From NCBI GenBank assembly GCA_910576775.1, contig CAJTJV010000053.1, positions 1 to 8,089 on the forward strand: 8,089 bases of DNA. Reading direction: 5' to 3'. The position numbers were made by a program, and so were the translations under genes. Below, one piece after another: positions 1 through 7,302 of the stretch. This stretch comes from an uncultured Muribaculaceae bacterium (lineage in GTDB: Bacteria; Bacteroidota; Bacteroidia; Bacteroidales; Muribaculaceae). A model generated the notes under the pieces. The model did not search any database. It was not told the origin of the DNA and worked only from the letters and a program-made list of their open reading frames with translations. Positions within the stretch are counted from its first letter, which is position 1. Every line of letters begins with the position of its first letter.

Positions 1-14
1 ATTGGGGAACCATA

Positions 15-38
15 CCCGGGCTGCGTGCCTTGCCCGGG
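15..38. other. GC-rich perfect inverted repeat (hairpin)
   Basis: CCCGGGC at 15-21 is the exact reverse complement of GCCCGGG at 32-38, with a 10-base loop. No T-run follows on either strand, so it is not a standard intrinsic terminator. It may be a structured 3' region of an upstream transcript. Its role is unknown. Confidence 0.5.
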
Positions 39-47
39 CCTACAGAA

Positions 48-71
48 CTGACGCCGCGATGCGGCTGACGC
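48..71. other. small hairpin flanked by a 7-base direct repeat
   Basis: GCCGC (53-57) and GCGGC (61-65) can form a 5-bp stem with a 3-base loop. CTGACGC occurs at 48-54 and again at 65-71, bracketing it. Both are short and could be chance. With the hairpin at 15-38 they make the first 90 bases unusually structured. I see no gene in 1-253. Confidence 0.35.
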
Positions 72-154
72 ACACGGCTCTTTCATGAATGATTGCAAGT
101 TCATAACTATTCGAATACATCGCTATTGAAATATTCATGCTTTTTTAAATGAAT

Positions 155-168
155 GGGGCAAGAGCCCC
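155..168. other. short GC hairpin
   Basis: GGGGC (155-159) and GCCCC (164-168) form a 5-bp stem closed by a 4-base loop. It lies 11 bases before the terminator hairpin and has no T-run of its own. It may be part of the same 3'-end structure of the gene left of the window. Confidence 0.35.
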
Positions 169-176
169 CGATAATT

Positions 177-201
177 AAAAAGTCCGCTGATGCGGGCTTT
201 T
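177..201. terminator. intrinsic terminator, probably bidirectional
   Basis: AAGTCCGC (180-187) pairs with GCGGGCTT (192-199) to give an 8-bp stem with one G-T wobble and a TGAT loop. The plus strand continues with T bases to 201. Read on the minus strand, the stem is followed by a run of T (complement of 177-181). It should end transcription from a plus-strand gene left of the window and separate it from the operon starting at 254. The plus-strand T-run is only four bases, so strength is uncertain. Confidence 0.65.
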
Positions 202-215
202 CGGCATTTATTTCG

Positions 216-223
216 TACTTTTG
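216..223 (+). promoter_or_regulatory. Bacteroidota -7 promoter element for the 254-5297 operon
   Basis: TACTTTTG at 216-223 matches the Bacteroidota -7 consensus TAnnTTTG exactly and lies 30 bases before the ATG at 254. That would leave a 5' leader of roughly 20-25 bases. The expected -33 TTTG, 19-21 bases upstream, is missing because that position falls in the terminator hairpin. The call therefore rests on the -7 element and on position, right after a terminator and before the first gene. Confidence 0.5.
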
Positions 224-253
224 CAATCTAAAAACAATTCTGATTAATTTCTA

Positions 254-1207
254 ATGGATTTACATACTCCGCAGTCCAATAATTTTAAGAAAAAAACAGG
301 TCCGAACAAGAACCTGCTTATGATTCTCGGCTTTGCGGCGATTGCCCTGATTGCCGGTATCCTTGTTTTTACCACCGTAAAGGCAAAACGCGAGACGGCC
401 GCGCTCCAGACCCAGATGGAAATGATGCAGCTCGATAATGCTCAGCGCGACCTCGAACGCGAATATCAGGATTTGAACAATGAATTCGAGCAGTTCGAAA
501 ACTCGCGCCGTTATATCACAGATGACTCCATAAAGCGCGAATTGAACGACAAATATGAGGCAGCCCGCCTACAGGTCGAGAAACTCCAGCAGGAACTCAG
601 CAACCAGAAACATAAAAGCGCCGCCGAGATTGCCAAGCTGCGTAGTGAAATCGATACTCTCCGTGCGCTTCTCCGCCACTATGTAGAGGAAATAGACCGT
701 CTTAACAAAGAAAACGAGGCTCTGCGCTCCGAAAACAAGGAAATAAAAGAAAAAAACCGACATCTTTCCAACCGAGTGAGCGAGACCCAGCGTGAGAACG
801 AAGTTCTCAGTGAACGCATGACTCTCGCTGAGAGGCTCAATGTAACAGGGCTTTCACTACAGCCGCTCAACAAGAAAGGCAAGAATGAAAAGAAAGTAAC
901 AAAGGCCGTGCAGCTGCGCGTTACATTCACCATACCCCAGAACAATTCCACTCCTGTAGGAGAGAAAACAATATATCTGCGAATAATTTCCCCGTCGGGA
1001 CAGCTCCTCGGCAATGGCGGCACTTTCGAATTCGAAGGTGGACGCGTGGAATATAGTGCCAAGACCACAATTGAATACGCCGGTGAGGAAATCGGCGGAA
1101 TCAATATGTACTGGGACGTCAATACCCCCCTGATTGCCGGCGATTATACCGTTGAGCTCTTCGCAGACAATTTCCGACTTATCTCACGTCATTTCAATCT
1201 CCGCTGA
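254..1207 (+). CDS. membrane-anchored coiled-coil protein of unknown function
   Basis: I do not recognise this 317-residue protein. It has a short basic N-terminus (about 1-20), one hydrophobic membrane segment at about 21-42 and no lipobox. A long charged region at about 45-198, rich in Glu, Lys, Arg and Leu with leucine spacing typical of coiled coils, follows. A Lys/Asn-rich hinge lies at about 205-217. The C-terminal region, about 218-317, has alternating hydrophobic residues suggesting a beta-sandwich, ending in HFNLR. Inference: the inner-membrane anchor carries a periplasmic rod that presents the beta domain. It is the first gene after the promoter, and its TGA is 3 bases from the mgtC-family ATG, suggesting translational coupling. 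Similarity to SMC-like proteins would reflect coiled-coil composition only. No Shine-Dalgarno is seen; the ATG is chosen because it precedes the basic segment and membrane helix. Confidence 0.9.
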   Translation: MDLHTPQSNNFKKKTGPNKNLLMILGFAAIALIAGILVFTTVKAKRETAALQTQMEMMQLDNAQRDLEREYQDLNNEFEQFENSRRYITDDSIKRELNDKYEAARLQVEKLQQELSNQKHKSAAEIAKLRSEIDTLRALLRHYVEEIDRLNKENEALRSENKEIKEKNRHLSNRVSETQRENEVLSERMTLAERLNVTGLSLQPLNKKGKNEKKVTKAVQLRVTFTIPQNNSTPVGEKTIYLRIISPSGQLLGNGGTFEFEGGRVEYSAKTTIEYAGEEIGGINMYWDVNTPLIAGDYTVELFADNFRLISRHFNLR

Positions 1208-1210
1208 TTC

Positions 1211-1927
1211 ATGCTGCAAGAGATCTACGATGCCATAAACGCCAATGAGGTAAACACTGTCGGCTCTATCTACAAAATGGTGCTGAGCATGCTCCTTGGC
1301 GCTATCGTAGGATACGAGCGAAAACGCAAGGGACAGACAGCCGGAGTTCGCACATTCTCGCTTATAGCCATGGGAGCCACACTGGCGATGCTTCTGTCTA
1401 TTTATGTTCCACAGGAATATATGGGTCTGAAAAACGGCGACCCGGGACGCATCGCGGCGCAGGTGATAACAGGCATCGGCTTTCTCGGAGCCGGAGCCAT
1501 AATACAGATGAAAGGATCCGTCCGAGGTCTCACCACCGCGGCCGGAATATGGATGGTTGCAATAATAGGTATGGCTGTCGGCCTTGGGATGTACATTCTG
1601 TCAATAGTAGCCTCCGCTTTGATTCTTTTTATACTCGTCCAGCTTGAAAGAATCGAGAAGCGTGTAAGCCGTGGTTCGGAGTCAAGAATAATAAGAATAC
1701 GTACAGCTGATATCCTGCACGAGATAGAAGACTATAAAAAGGTGCTGAAATCACATAGAATTCATTTGAGCAATTTCTATGTGGATTACGATTATGAGAA
1801 TACTGAAACGCGTCTCAACCTGATTGTACTCGTAAAAGAGACCACCGACTATATAAAACTGTTCTCTCAGTTCGAGACGCTACACCCCACAAAAGCTATT
1901 TCTTTGGCAAACCAGCTTAACATATAG
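1211..1927 (+). CDS. MgtC/SapB family membrane protein
   Basis: The 238-residue product has the MgtC/SapB signatures in order: a GxxxGYER turn at about 30-36, GVRTF at 45-49, the acidic-glycine motif from D77 (DPGRIAAQ, then TGIGFLGAG to 95), and GLTTAAGIW at 106-114. Hydrophobic segments lie at about 22-38, 48-66, 83-100 and 108-144. A soluble tail from about 155 to 238 has alternating beta/alpha character and may correspond to the ACT-like C-terminal domain of Salmonella MgtC, though I cannot confirm that fold. Family members act in the inner membrane. MgtC aids survival at low magnesium and modulates the F-type ATP synthase; many homologues have no known role. The gene lies 3 bases after the coiled-coil gene and 3 bases before the antiporter gene, so a shared role in ion or membrane-potential homeostasis is plausible. 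The family call is firm, the function is not. Confidence 0.93.
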   Translation: MLQEIYDAINANEVNTVGSIYKMVLSMLLGAIVGYERKRKGQTAGVRTFSLIAMGATLAMLLSIYVPQEYMGLKNGDPGRIAAQVITGIGFLGAGAIIQMKGSVRGLTTAAGIWMVAIIGMAVGLGMYILSIVASALILFILVQLERIEKRVSRGSESRIIRIRTADILHEIEDYKKVLKSHRIHLSNFYVDYDYENTETRLNLIVLVKETTDYIKLFSQFETLHPTKAISLANQLNI

Positions 1928-1930
1928 CTT

Positions 1931-4132
1931 ATGGATATAGAAGGACTTATTTCAGACCTTGCTTTCATCCTGATTCTTGGAGCGATTGTAACGGTTATTT
2001 TTAAACTGATAAAACAACCTGTCGTACTCGGATATATCGTAGCAGGTTTTCTCGCCAGCCCCAATTTTCATTATCTCCCGTCAGTAACAACAGAAGCCAA
2101 TATTGATTTCTGGGCTCAGATCGGAATCGTGGTGCTTCTGTTTTCCCTCGGCCTTGAATTCAGTTTCCGCAAGCTTATCAATTCCGGTGGGTCGGCGGTA
2201 GTAACGGCTCTTATCATAGTGACAGGCATGATGTGCGCCGGTTTTGCCGTCGGGCATCTGATGCATTTCAATAACATCAACTGTCTCTTTCTCGGCGGTA
2301 TGCTATCCATGAGCTCTACAACAATAATCATCAAGGCATTCACCGACATGGGGCTCAGGCAGAAAAAGTTTGCGTCGCTCGTTCTTGCGGTGCTTATTGT
2401 CGAGGATCTGTTCGCAGTCCTGATGATGGTTCTTCTTTCTTCCATTGCCCTTAACAATAGCGTGGAAGGCTCGGAGCTGCTCTACAGCGTCGGCAAACTC
2501 GTATTCTTCCTCGTAATATGGTTCCTCGTCGGAGTCTATGTTCTTCCGTCGTTGCTTGGAGCCATTCGCCGATTCCTCAACAGCGAAACGCTGCTTATAG
2601 TATCAATGGGTCTGTGCCTCGGAATGGCGGTCTTCTCTGTCTACTGCGGTTTCTCCCTTGCCTTGGGCGCTTTCGTGATGGGATCCATCCTCGCCGGGAC
2701 AAGCTATGCGGAAAGAATAGAAAGCGTCGTTAATCCGGTAAAGGATCTTTTCGGCTCCGTGTTCTTCATTTCTGTCGGCATGATGGTGCAGCCCGATATT
2801 CTTGTGGAATACTGGCTTCCGATAGTAATCCTTTCGCTTGTAGTCATTGCCGGAATGATTGTATTCGGCACTTTCGGCATGCTTGTCACGGGCCAGAGCC
2901 TCCGGGTGGCAATCCAGTCGGGTTTCTCGCTGACGCAGATTGGTGAGTTCGCATTCATCATTGCCTCGCTTGGCCTTAGCCTCGGTGTTCTTGAGTCGAC
3001 ACTCTACCCCATCGTCGTCGCAGTATCTGTTATCACCACATTCACTACGCCATATTTCATAAAGATGTCCGTACCGTTCGCAGATTTTGTGGAACGGCAC
3101 CTGCCTTCACGTCTGCATTTTCTGATAAACCGCTATCAGAAGGAAGCCGAAAACAGTGAAGCCGCCGGACGCCCCTGGGGACGCGTCCTCAAGCGTTATC
3201 TATGGCGCACAATACTCTATTCTGTAGTATTGCTCGCTATCCAGATATGCGTACATAATTTCGTAATGCCACATCTGGAATCTTTCGGGCCTGTATGGAG
3301 CCACCTGACATCAATCGGTATCATGCTTGTGGCAATGTCGCCCTTCCTGCTTGCTTTGATGCTTCCCATAAACGCCGGCAAGCTCGGCCCGGAGCATTCC
3401 GGATCAGCAACGATTCCACTGTTGGTGATGACAATATTCAGATTCCTTATAGCCCTGGTCTTCGTTCTGAGATCATTCTCTCTCGTATATTCCATGCATG
3501 TAGGTCTGTGGGTTCTCATATCTGTCATAATCCTGCTTACGCTCTATTTCTCACGCCGTCTGCGTGAGAACATGGGGAAAATTGAAAATAAATTTCTGGA
3601 TAACCTCAACGAACGCGAGCTACGCCGCTCCGGGAAAAAGAACGCTGTCGTCAACGACCTCCACCAGGCATATATAACCGTCGGCACCGCTTGTCCGTTT
3701 GTTGGCCAGCGTCTGATGGATTCCGGCATCCGTCAAACTTATGGGGTAAACATCGTAGGCATCCAAAGAGGATTGTCATACATCCCTATTCCCAACGGCC
3801 GCACCCGTATATATCCCGGCGATACCATAACAGTTATCGGCACCGACAGCCAGATTGAAAGAATGCTTCCTGCTGTCGAAGCCAACTTACCGCAAACCGA
3901 CAACTATACCGACATTTCACAGATAAGACTCACCAGCATTCTTCTGAGCGCGCAATCTCCGCTGATTGCACAGACTCCACGCTCGGCATCGCTCCGCGAC
4001 ACCTATGACGCCCTCGTAGTGGCTGTCGATCGCGGAGAAGAACATATCGATTCCCAACCCGACCTCGTTTTTCAGGAAGGCGATATAGTATGGCTGGTAG
4101 GCAACCCCATAAAACTTGCAAAATTAAAATAA
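1931..4132 (+). CDS. CPA2-type cation:proton antiporter with two C-terminal RCK_C domains
   Basis: This 733-residue inner-membrane transporter starts with a Na+/H+ exchanger domain at about 5-385. Typical CPA2/Kef segments are visible: LFSLGLEFSFRKL at 70-82, LSMSSTTIIIKAF at 125-137, an acidic pair E158-D159 in a membrane helix where CPA2 proteins carry the ion-binding acidic site, and GFSLTQIGEFAFII at 331-344. Residues about 425-540 add several further hydrophobic segments. The cytosolic tail looks like two RCK_C (TrkA_C) domains, at about 578-640 and 666-726, each ending in a GD-x-hydrophobic-x-VxG pattern. I see no RCK_N Rossmann domain with a GxGxxG motif, unlike KefB/KefC, so NAD(H) or glutathione gating of the Kef kind is not expected. 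It probably exchanges K+ or Na+ for H+; the ion cannot be told from sequence. It starts 3 bases after the mgtC-family stop and ends 1 base before purM. Confidence 0.93.
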   Translation: MDIEGLISDLAFILILGAIVTVIFKLIKQPVVLGYIVAGFLASPNFHYLPSVTTEANIDFWAQIGIVVLLFSLGLEFSFRKLINSGGSAVVTALIIVTGMMCAGFAVGHLMHFNNINCLFLGGMLSMSSTTIIIKAFTDMGLRQKKFASLVLAVLIVEDLFAVLMMVLLSSIALNNSVEGSELLYSVGKLVFFLVIWFLVGVYVLPSLLGAIRRFLNSETLLIVSMGLCLGMAVFSVYCGFSLALGAFVMGSILAGTSYAERIESVVNPVKDLFGSVFFISVGMMVQPDILVEYWLPIVILSLVVIAGMIVFGTFGMLVTGQSLRVAIQSGFSLTQIGEFAFIIASLGLSLGVLESTLYPIVVAVSVITTFTTPYFIKMSVPFADFVERHLPSRLHFLINRYQKEAENSEAAGRPWGRVLKRYLWRTILYSVVLLAIQICVHNFVMPHLESFGPVWSHLTSIGIMLVAMSPFLLALMLPINAGKLGPEHSGSATIPLLVMTIFRFLIALVFVLRSFSLVYSMHVGLWVLISVIILLTLYFSRRLRENMGKIENKFLDNLNERELRRSGKKNAVVNDLHQAYITVGTACPFVGQRLMDSGIRQTYGVNIVGIQRGLSYIPIPNGRTRIYPGDTITVIGTDSQIERMLPAVEANLPQTDNYTDISQIRLTSILLSAQSPLIAQTPRSASLRDTYDALVVAVDRGEEHIDSQPDLVFQEGDIVWLVGNPIKLAKLK

Positions 4133-4133
4133 T

Positions 4134-5297
4134 ATGAGCGGACGCTATGACAAAAGAGGCGTGTCGGCATCCAAAGAAGATGTACACGCTGCAATCAAAA
4201 ACATCGACAAAGGCATCTTTCCCGGAGCTTTTTGCAAAATCGTGCCCGATTATCTCGGCGGCGACCCCGAATGGTGCAATATAATGCATGCCGACGGCGC
4301 AGGCACAAAATCCTCGCTTGCCTATGCTTACTGGAGGCGAACAGGCGACCTCTCCGTATGGAAAGGCATCGCCCAGGACGCTCTGATTATGAACATCGAC
4401 GATCTTCTCTGCGTGGGTGCCACCGATAATATATTGCTGTCATCGACTATTGGCCGAAACAAAGGCCTGGTGCCGGGCGAAGTCATATCAGCCATCATAA
4501 ACGGCACCGAAGAGCTTCTTGAAGAACTACGCAAGCACGGAGTCAACATTTACTCCACCGGGGGGGAGACAGCCGATGTAGGAGACCTTGTCCGTACTAT
4601 TATCGTCGACAGCACCGTCACCTGCCGTATGCGCCGCAAAGACGTGATAGACAATGCCAATATAAAGGCTGGAGATGTCATAGTAGGTCTTGCATCTTAT
4701 GGCAAAGCATCCTATGAAACAGATTACAACGGTGGCATGGGCAGCAACGGACTTACCTCGGCACGGCACGATGTTTTCTGCAAAAAAATTGCAGAGGAAT
4801 ATCCCGAAACATATGATTCCTCGATTCCGCAGGAACTCGTCTATTGCGGAAACGTCGACCTTGAAGACAGTGTAGAAGGTGCCCCCGTATGCGCCGGCAA
4901 GCTCGTTCTTTCGCCGACCCGCACATACGCCCCGGTTATAAAAGCTATTCTCTCCGACATGCGAGACAGAGTCCATGGCATGGTACACTGCTCCGGAGGC
5001 GCTCAGACAAAGATACTAAACTTTGTGGACAATCTGCACGTTATAAAAGACAACCTGTTCGACGTACCACCGCTCTTTGAACTTATCCGCCGCGAATCCG
5101 GCACAGACCCTCGCGAAATGTACAAAGTATTCAACATGGGTCACCGCATGGAGATATACTGCCCGGAAGACGCCGCAGAAAGTGTCATCGCCCATGCCAA
5201 GGCTTTCGATGTAGATGCCAAAGTCATAGGTCGTGTAGAGAGCCGCCAAGGGAAAAAGCTTACTCTGGTAACGCCGTACGGAACTTTCGAATACTGA
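4134..5297 (+). CDS. purM: phosphoribosylformylglycinamidine cyclo-ligase (AIR synthase), long Bacteroidota form
   Basis: This cytosolic enzyme closes the imidazole ring in purine synthesis: FGAM + ATP to AIR + ADP + phosphate. The 387-residue product carries PurM landmarks in order: HADGAGTKSSLA (52-63) for ATP/substrate binding, NIDDLLCVGA (87-96), GGETADVGD (143-151), GSNGLTS (203-209), SPTRTY (260-265) and FNMGHRME (333-340). It is about 40 residues longer than the E. coli enzyme (about 345). Two glycine-rich sites differ from the usual form: HCSGGA (285-290) replaces the common HxTGGG, and FNMGHRM replaces FNxGxGM. From memory, Bacteroidales PurM proteins share these features, so they are probably lineage-typical rather than damage. 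The ATG is 1 base after the antiporter stop. I see no purine riboswitch or PurR-like site upstream, so expression should follow the operon promoter. Other AIRS-superfamily enzymes (PurL, HypE, SelD, ThiL) fit less well in length and motifs. Confidence 0.92.
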   Translation: MSGRYDKRGVSASKEDVHAAIKNIDKGIFPGAFCKIVPDYLGGDPEWCNIMHADGAGTKSSLAYAYWRRTGDLSVWKGIAQDALIMNIDDLLCVGATDNILLSSTIGRNKGLVPGEVISAIINGTEELLEELRKHGVNIYSTGGETADVGDLVRTIIVDSTVTCRMRRKDVIDNANIKAGDVIVGLASYGKASYETDYNGGMGSNGLTSARHDVFCKKIAEEYPETYDSSIPQELVYCGNVDLEDSVEGAPVCAGKLVLSPTRTYAPVIKAILSDMRDRVHGMVHCSGGAQTKILNFVDNLHVIKDNLFDVPPLFELIRRESGTDPREMYKVFNMGHRMEIYCPEDAAESVIAHAKAFDVDAKVIGRVESRQGKKLTLVTPYGTFEY

Positions 5298-5326
5298 TTC
5301 AGACCCGGCAGTTCTGCGGCTCTGAA
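5298..5326 (+). other. stem-loop immediately after purM
   Basis: TTCAGA (5298-5303) pairs with TCTGAA (5321-5326). Inside, after a C/C mismatch, CCG (5305-5307) pairs with CGG (5317-5319), and CA (5309-5310) with TG (5315-5316), leaving one bulged G and a GTTC loop. It starts at the base after the purM stop. No T-run follows, so it is at best a weak terminator. It could instead stabilise the 3' end of an upstream transcript, with partial read-through into the lytic transglycosylase gene. Confidence 0.45.
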
Positions 5327-5345
5327 ACACATAACATAATTCACA

Positions 5346-6722
5346 ATGCGTAGAACCATAGCGCTGCTCCCCGCCTTACTCAGTCTCGCAGCAGTTTTCA
5401 CATCCTGCTCGACAAAATCGGCGTCAGACACAATGTCCGACGAGCCATTGCCTGACACCCTAAAAGTAGTAACATTATATAGCCCTATGTCTTATTTCAT
5501 TTATCGAGGTGAGCCTATGGGCTATGATTATACTCTTGTCGACAGTCTTGCCAGACAGAAAGGAATGGTTCTGGATCTTAAAGTAGCCCGCAGTCTTTCC
5601 GCCGCAGTCAATATGCTCGACTCGGGAAAAGTAGACCTTATCGCCTACGAGGTACCTATAACCGAACACTATCAGGAATACGTCGTCCCGTGTGGACCTG
5701 AGAACCTTACAACCCAGGTTCTTGTGCAACCTAAAATAAAGGGAAAAACACCTATAACCGACATAACCGAACTTGTCGGAAAAGATGTCTACGTTGAGAA
5801 AGATAGTAAATACCTGCGTCGCATGGAACACATCAACGACGAACTCGGAGGTGGCATAAACATTCATGAAATAGAGCTTGACAGCATGATTACGGAAGAC
5901 CTAATCCAAATGGTTTCCGACGGAAAGATACCGCTTACGGTTGTCGACAGCGATATCGCACGGCTCAACCGTACTTACTATCCGGACCTCGATATCGACC
6001 TGCCATTGAGTTTCGAGCAACGATCGGCCTGGGCAGTCGCGCCGGACAAAAAATGGCTCGCCGACTCAATTGACAGCTGGTTCGCTCAGGCGTCACCTCA
6101 ACAGACAAACGAAGAACTGCTCAAGCAATTCTTCGAACAGACAAAATTCAGTCCTAATATCAGATTTGATTTCTCAAAAGGCTATATTTCACGATACGAC
6201 AATCTGTTCAAAAAATATGCACCTAAAATAGGTTGGGACTGGCGTCTGATGGCAGCCCAGGCCTTTCAAGAAAGCAGATTCAAGCCCAACGCACGTTCTT
6301 GGGTCGGTGCTCGCGGTCTGATGCAGATAATGCCGCGTACGGCGCGAGGTTACAATGCCAAAGTATCGCAGCTAGGAAATCCCGAAGTCAGCGTACGCGT
6401 TGCCACAGATCTTATAAACGACCTCGACAGTTACCTTACCAAGTATGTGCCTAACGATAAAGAACGTCTCAAGTTCGTGATAGCGGCATATAATGTAGGA
6501 ATCGCACACGTATATGACGCAATAGCGCTGGCGAAGAAATACGGACTCAACCCACAGGTATGGGACGACAATGTATCCAAAGCCATACTTATGAAAATGA
6601 ATCCAAAATACTATAACGACCCTGTAGTGAAATACGGTTATTGTCGTGGAACAGAAACTGTCAACTACGTAAAAAACATAACCGATTTCTATGAGCAGGC
6701 CCGTCGTTCGATCACAGCATAA
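5346..6722 (+). CDS. MltF-like membrane-bound lytic murein transglycosylase (lipoprotein)
   Basis: The 458-residue product begins with a lipoprotein signal, MRRTIALLPALLSLAAVFTSC; C21 is the predicted lipidated residue, followed by Ser. Residues about 38-265 resemble a periplasmic solute-binding (SBP_bac_3) domain, including the stretch around MLDSGKVDLIAYEVPIT (90-106). Residues about 285-450 form a lysozyme-like SLT domain: AQAFQESRF (304-312) with E309 as the predicted catalytic acid, GLMQIMP (324-330), AYNVG (381-385) and the VNYV motif near 439-442. This order matches E. coli MltF, where the N-terminal domain regulates the hydrolase. It should cut the MurNAc-GlcNAc bond and release 1,6-anhydro-muropeptides at the envelope. 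The ATG gives the complete signal peptide. The gene is 48 bases after purM and 34 before the DUF3332 gene; no consensus -7 element lies upstream, so read-through from the operon is possible. Confidence 0.93.
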   Translation: MRRTIALLPALLSLAAVFTSCSTKSASDTMSDEPLPDTLKVVTLYSPMSYFIYRGEPMGYDYTLVDSLARQKGMVLDLKVARSLSAAVNMLDSGKVDLIAYEVPITEHYQEYVVPCGPENLTTQVLVQPKIKGKTPITDITELVGKDVYVEKDSKYLRRMEHINDELGGGINIHEIELDSMITEDLIQMVSDGKIPLTVVDSDIARLNRTYYPDLDIDLPLSFEQRSAWAVAPDKKWLADSIDSWFAQASPQQTNEELLKQFFEQTKFSPNIRFDFSKGYISRYDNLFKKYAPKIGWDWRLMAAQAFQESRFKPNARSWVGARGLMQIMPRTARGYNAKVSQLGNPEVSVRVATDLINDLDSYLTKYVPNDKERLKFVIAAYNVGIAHVYDAIALAKKYGLNPQVWDDNVSKAILMKMNPKYYNDPVVKYGYCRGTETVNYVKNITDFYEQARRSITA

Positions 6723-6756
6723 CAATTACTTTCAACCAACTATAATCAACATCCTT

Positions 6757-7302
6757 ATGAAAAAAATCGTAAAAAGCGCAATCGTCGCTGCAATCGGCCT
6801 AGGCATGGTTTCTATGACATCGTGCATCGGTAGTTTCACCCTGACAAACCGAGTGCTCGCCTGGAACAATCACGTAGGCAACAAATTCATCAACGAACTT
6901 GTGTTCTTCGGTCTATGGGTGCTTCCGGTTTACGAAATATGCTGTCTGGCCGATGTTCTCGTCCTCAACAGTATCGAGTTCTGGAGTGGGAACAATATCA
7001 TGGCTAAAGGCGACAAAATCATCGAAGGAAACGACGGACGCTATCTTGTCCGCTGCGACGGCAAAGGATACGACATAATCAGTTACAACGACGGCTCTAA
7101 GACCCGTCTCGATTTCGATGCAGAGACTCAGTCTTGGAATTATACTATCGGGGACCAGGAAGGAACCCTCTTCCGCTTTGTAGACGACACCCATATCTCA
7201 CTGCCCGTAAACGGAGGTAACGAGTGGCAGACTGTAGAACTCTCGCAGGCCGGTCTCTATGCTTATCAGCAGACCGTAATGCCGGCATTCGCTGCAAGAT
7301 AA
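6757..7302 (+). CDS. DUF3332 family lipoprotein
   Basis: The 181-residue product opens with a lipoprotein signal, MKKIVKSAIVAAIGLGMV then SMTSC, with C23 as the predicted lipidated residue. The next part resembles DUF3332 proteins as I remember them: IGSFTLTN (24-31), a conserved VLAWNNHVGNKF stretch (about 33-44), a hydrophobic ELVFFGLWVLPVYEI segment (about 47-61), and LADVLVLNSIEFW (65-77). The C-terminal part, about 84-175, is polar and probably beta-rich. The function of the family is unknown to me. This ATG is preferred over the in-frame one at 6691, which would put 22 polar residues before the signal peptide and overlap the transglycosylase gene. The stop codon directly abuts the stop of the minus-strand peptidase gene. 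It lies 34 bases after the transglycosylase gene and probably shares its transcript. Confidence 0.88.
   Translation: MKKIVKSAIVAAIGLGMVSMTSCIGSFTLTNRVLAWNNHVGNKFINELVFFGLWVLPVYEICCLADVLVLNSIEFWSGNNIMAKGDKIIEGNDGRYLVRCDGKGYDIISYNDGSKTRLDFDAETQSWNYTIGDQEGTLFRFVDDTHISLPVNGGNEWQTVELSQAGLYAYQQTVMPAFAAR

Noticed and set aside
1..88. Possible tail of an upstream gene (plus frames ending at 49-51, 66-68 or 86-88) or a short minus frame running off the left end from 86
   Set aside because: None of the short peptides is recognisable and no frame is clearly better than the others, so no coding call is justified.
70..160. Possible tRNA or other known RNA gene in the left intergenic region
   Set aside because: I found no cloverleaf, T-loop consensus or acceptor pairing; the short inverted repeats do not make a known RNA fold.
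679..1122. 147-codon minus-strand open frame inside the coiled-coil gene
   Set aside because: It lies wholly antisense to a better gene and its Ser/Arg-rich product has no recognisable motif. A minus-strand frame left open by codon bias explains it.
2603..3100. 165-codon minus-strand open frame inside the antiporter gene
   Set aside because: It is antisense to conserved antiporter membrane segments, and its His/Arg/Glu-rich sequence is what reversed hydrophobic codons give.
4527..4988. 153-codon minus-strand open frame inside purM
   Set aside because: It is antisense to conserved PurM motifs and has no signal, promoter or family resemblance.
6691..6756. Upstream in-frame ATG for the DUF3332 gene
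   Set aside because: It would add 22 polar residues before a clear lipoprotein signal and overlap the transglycosylase gene. The ATG at 6757 fits better.
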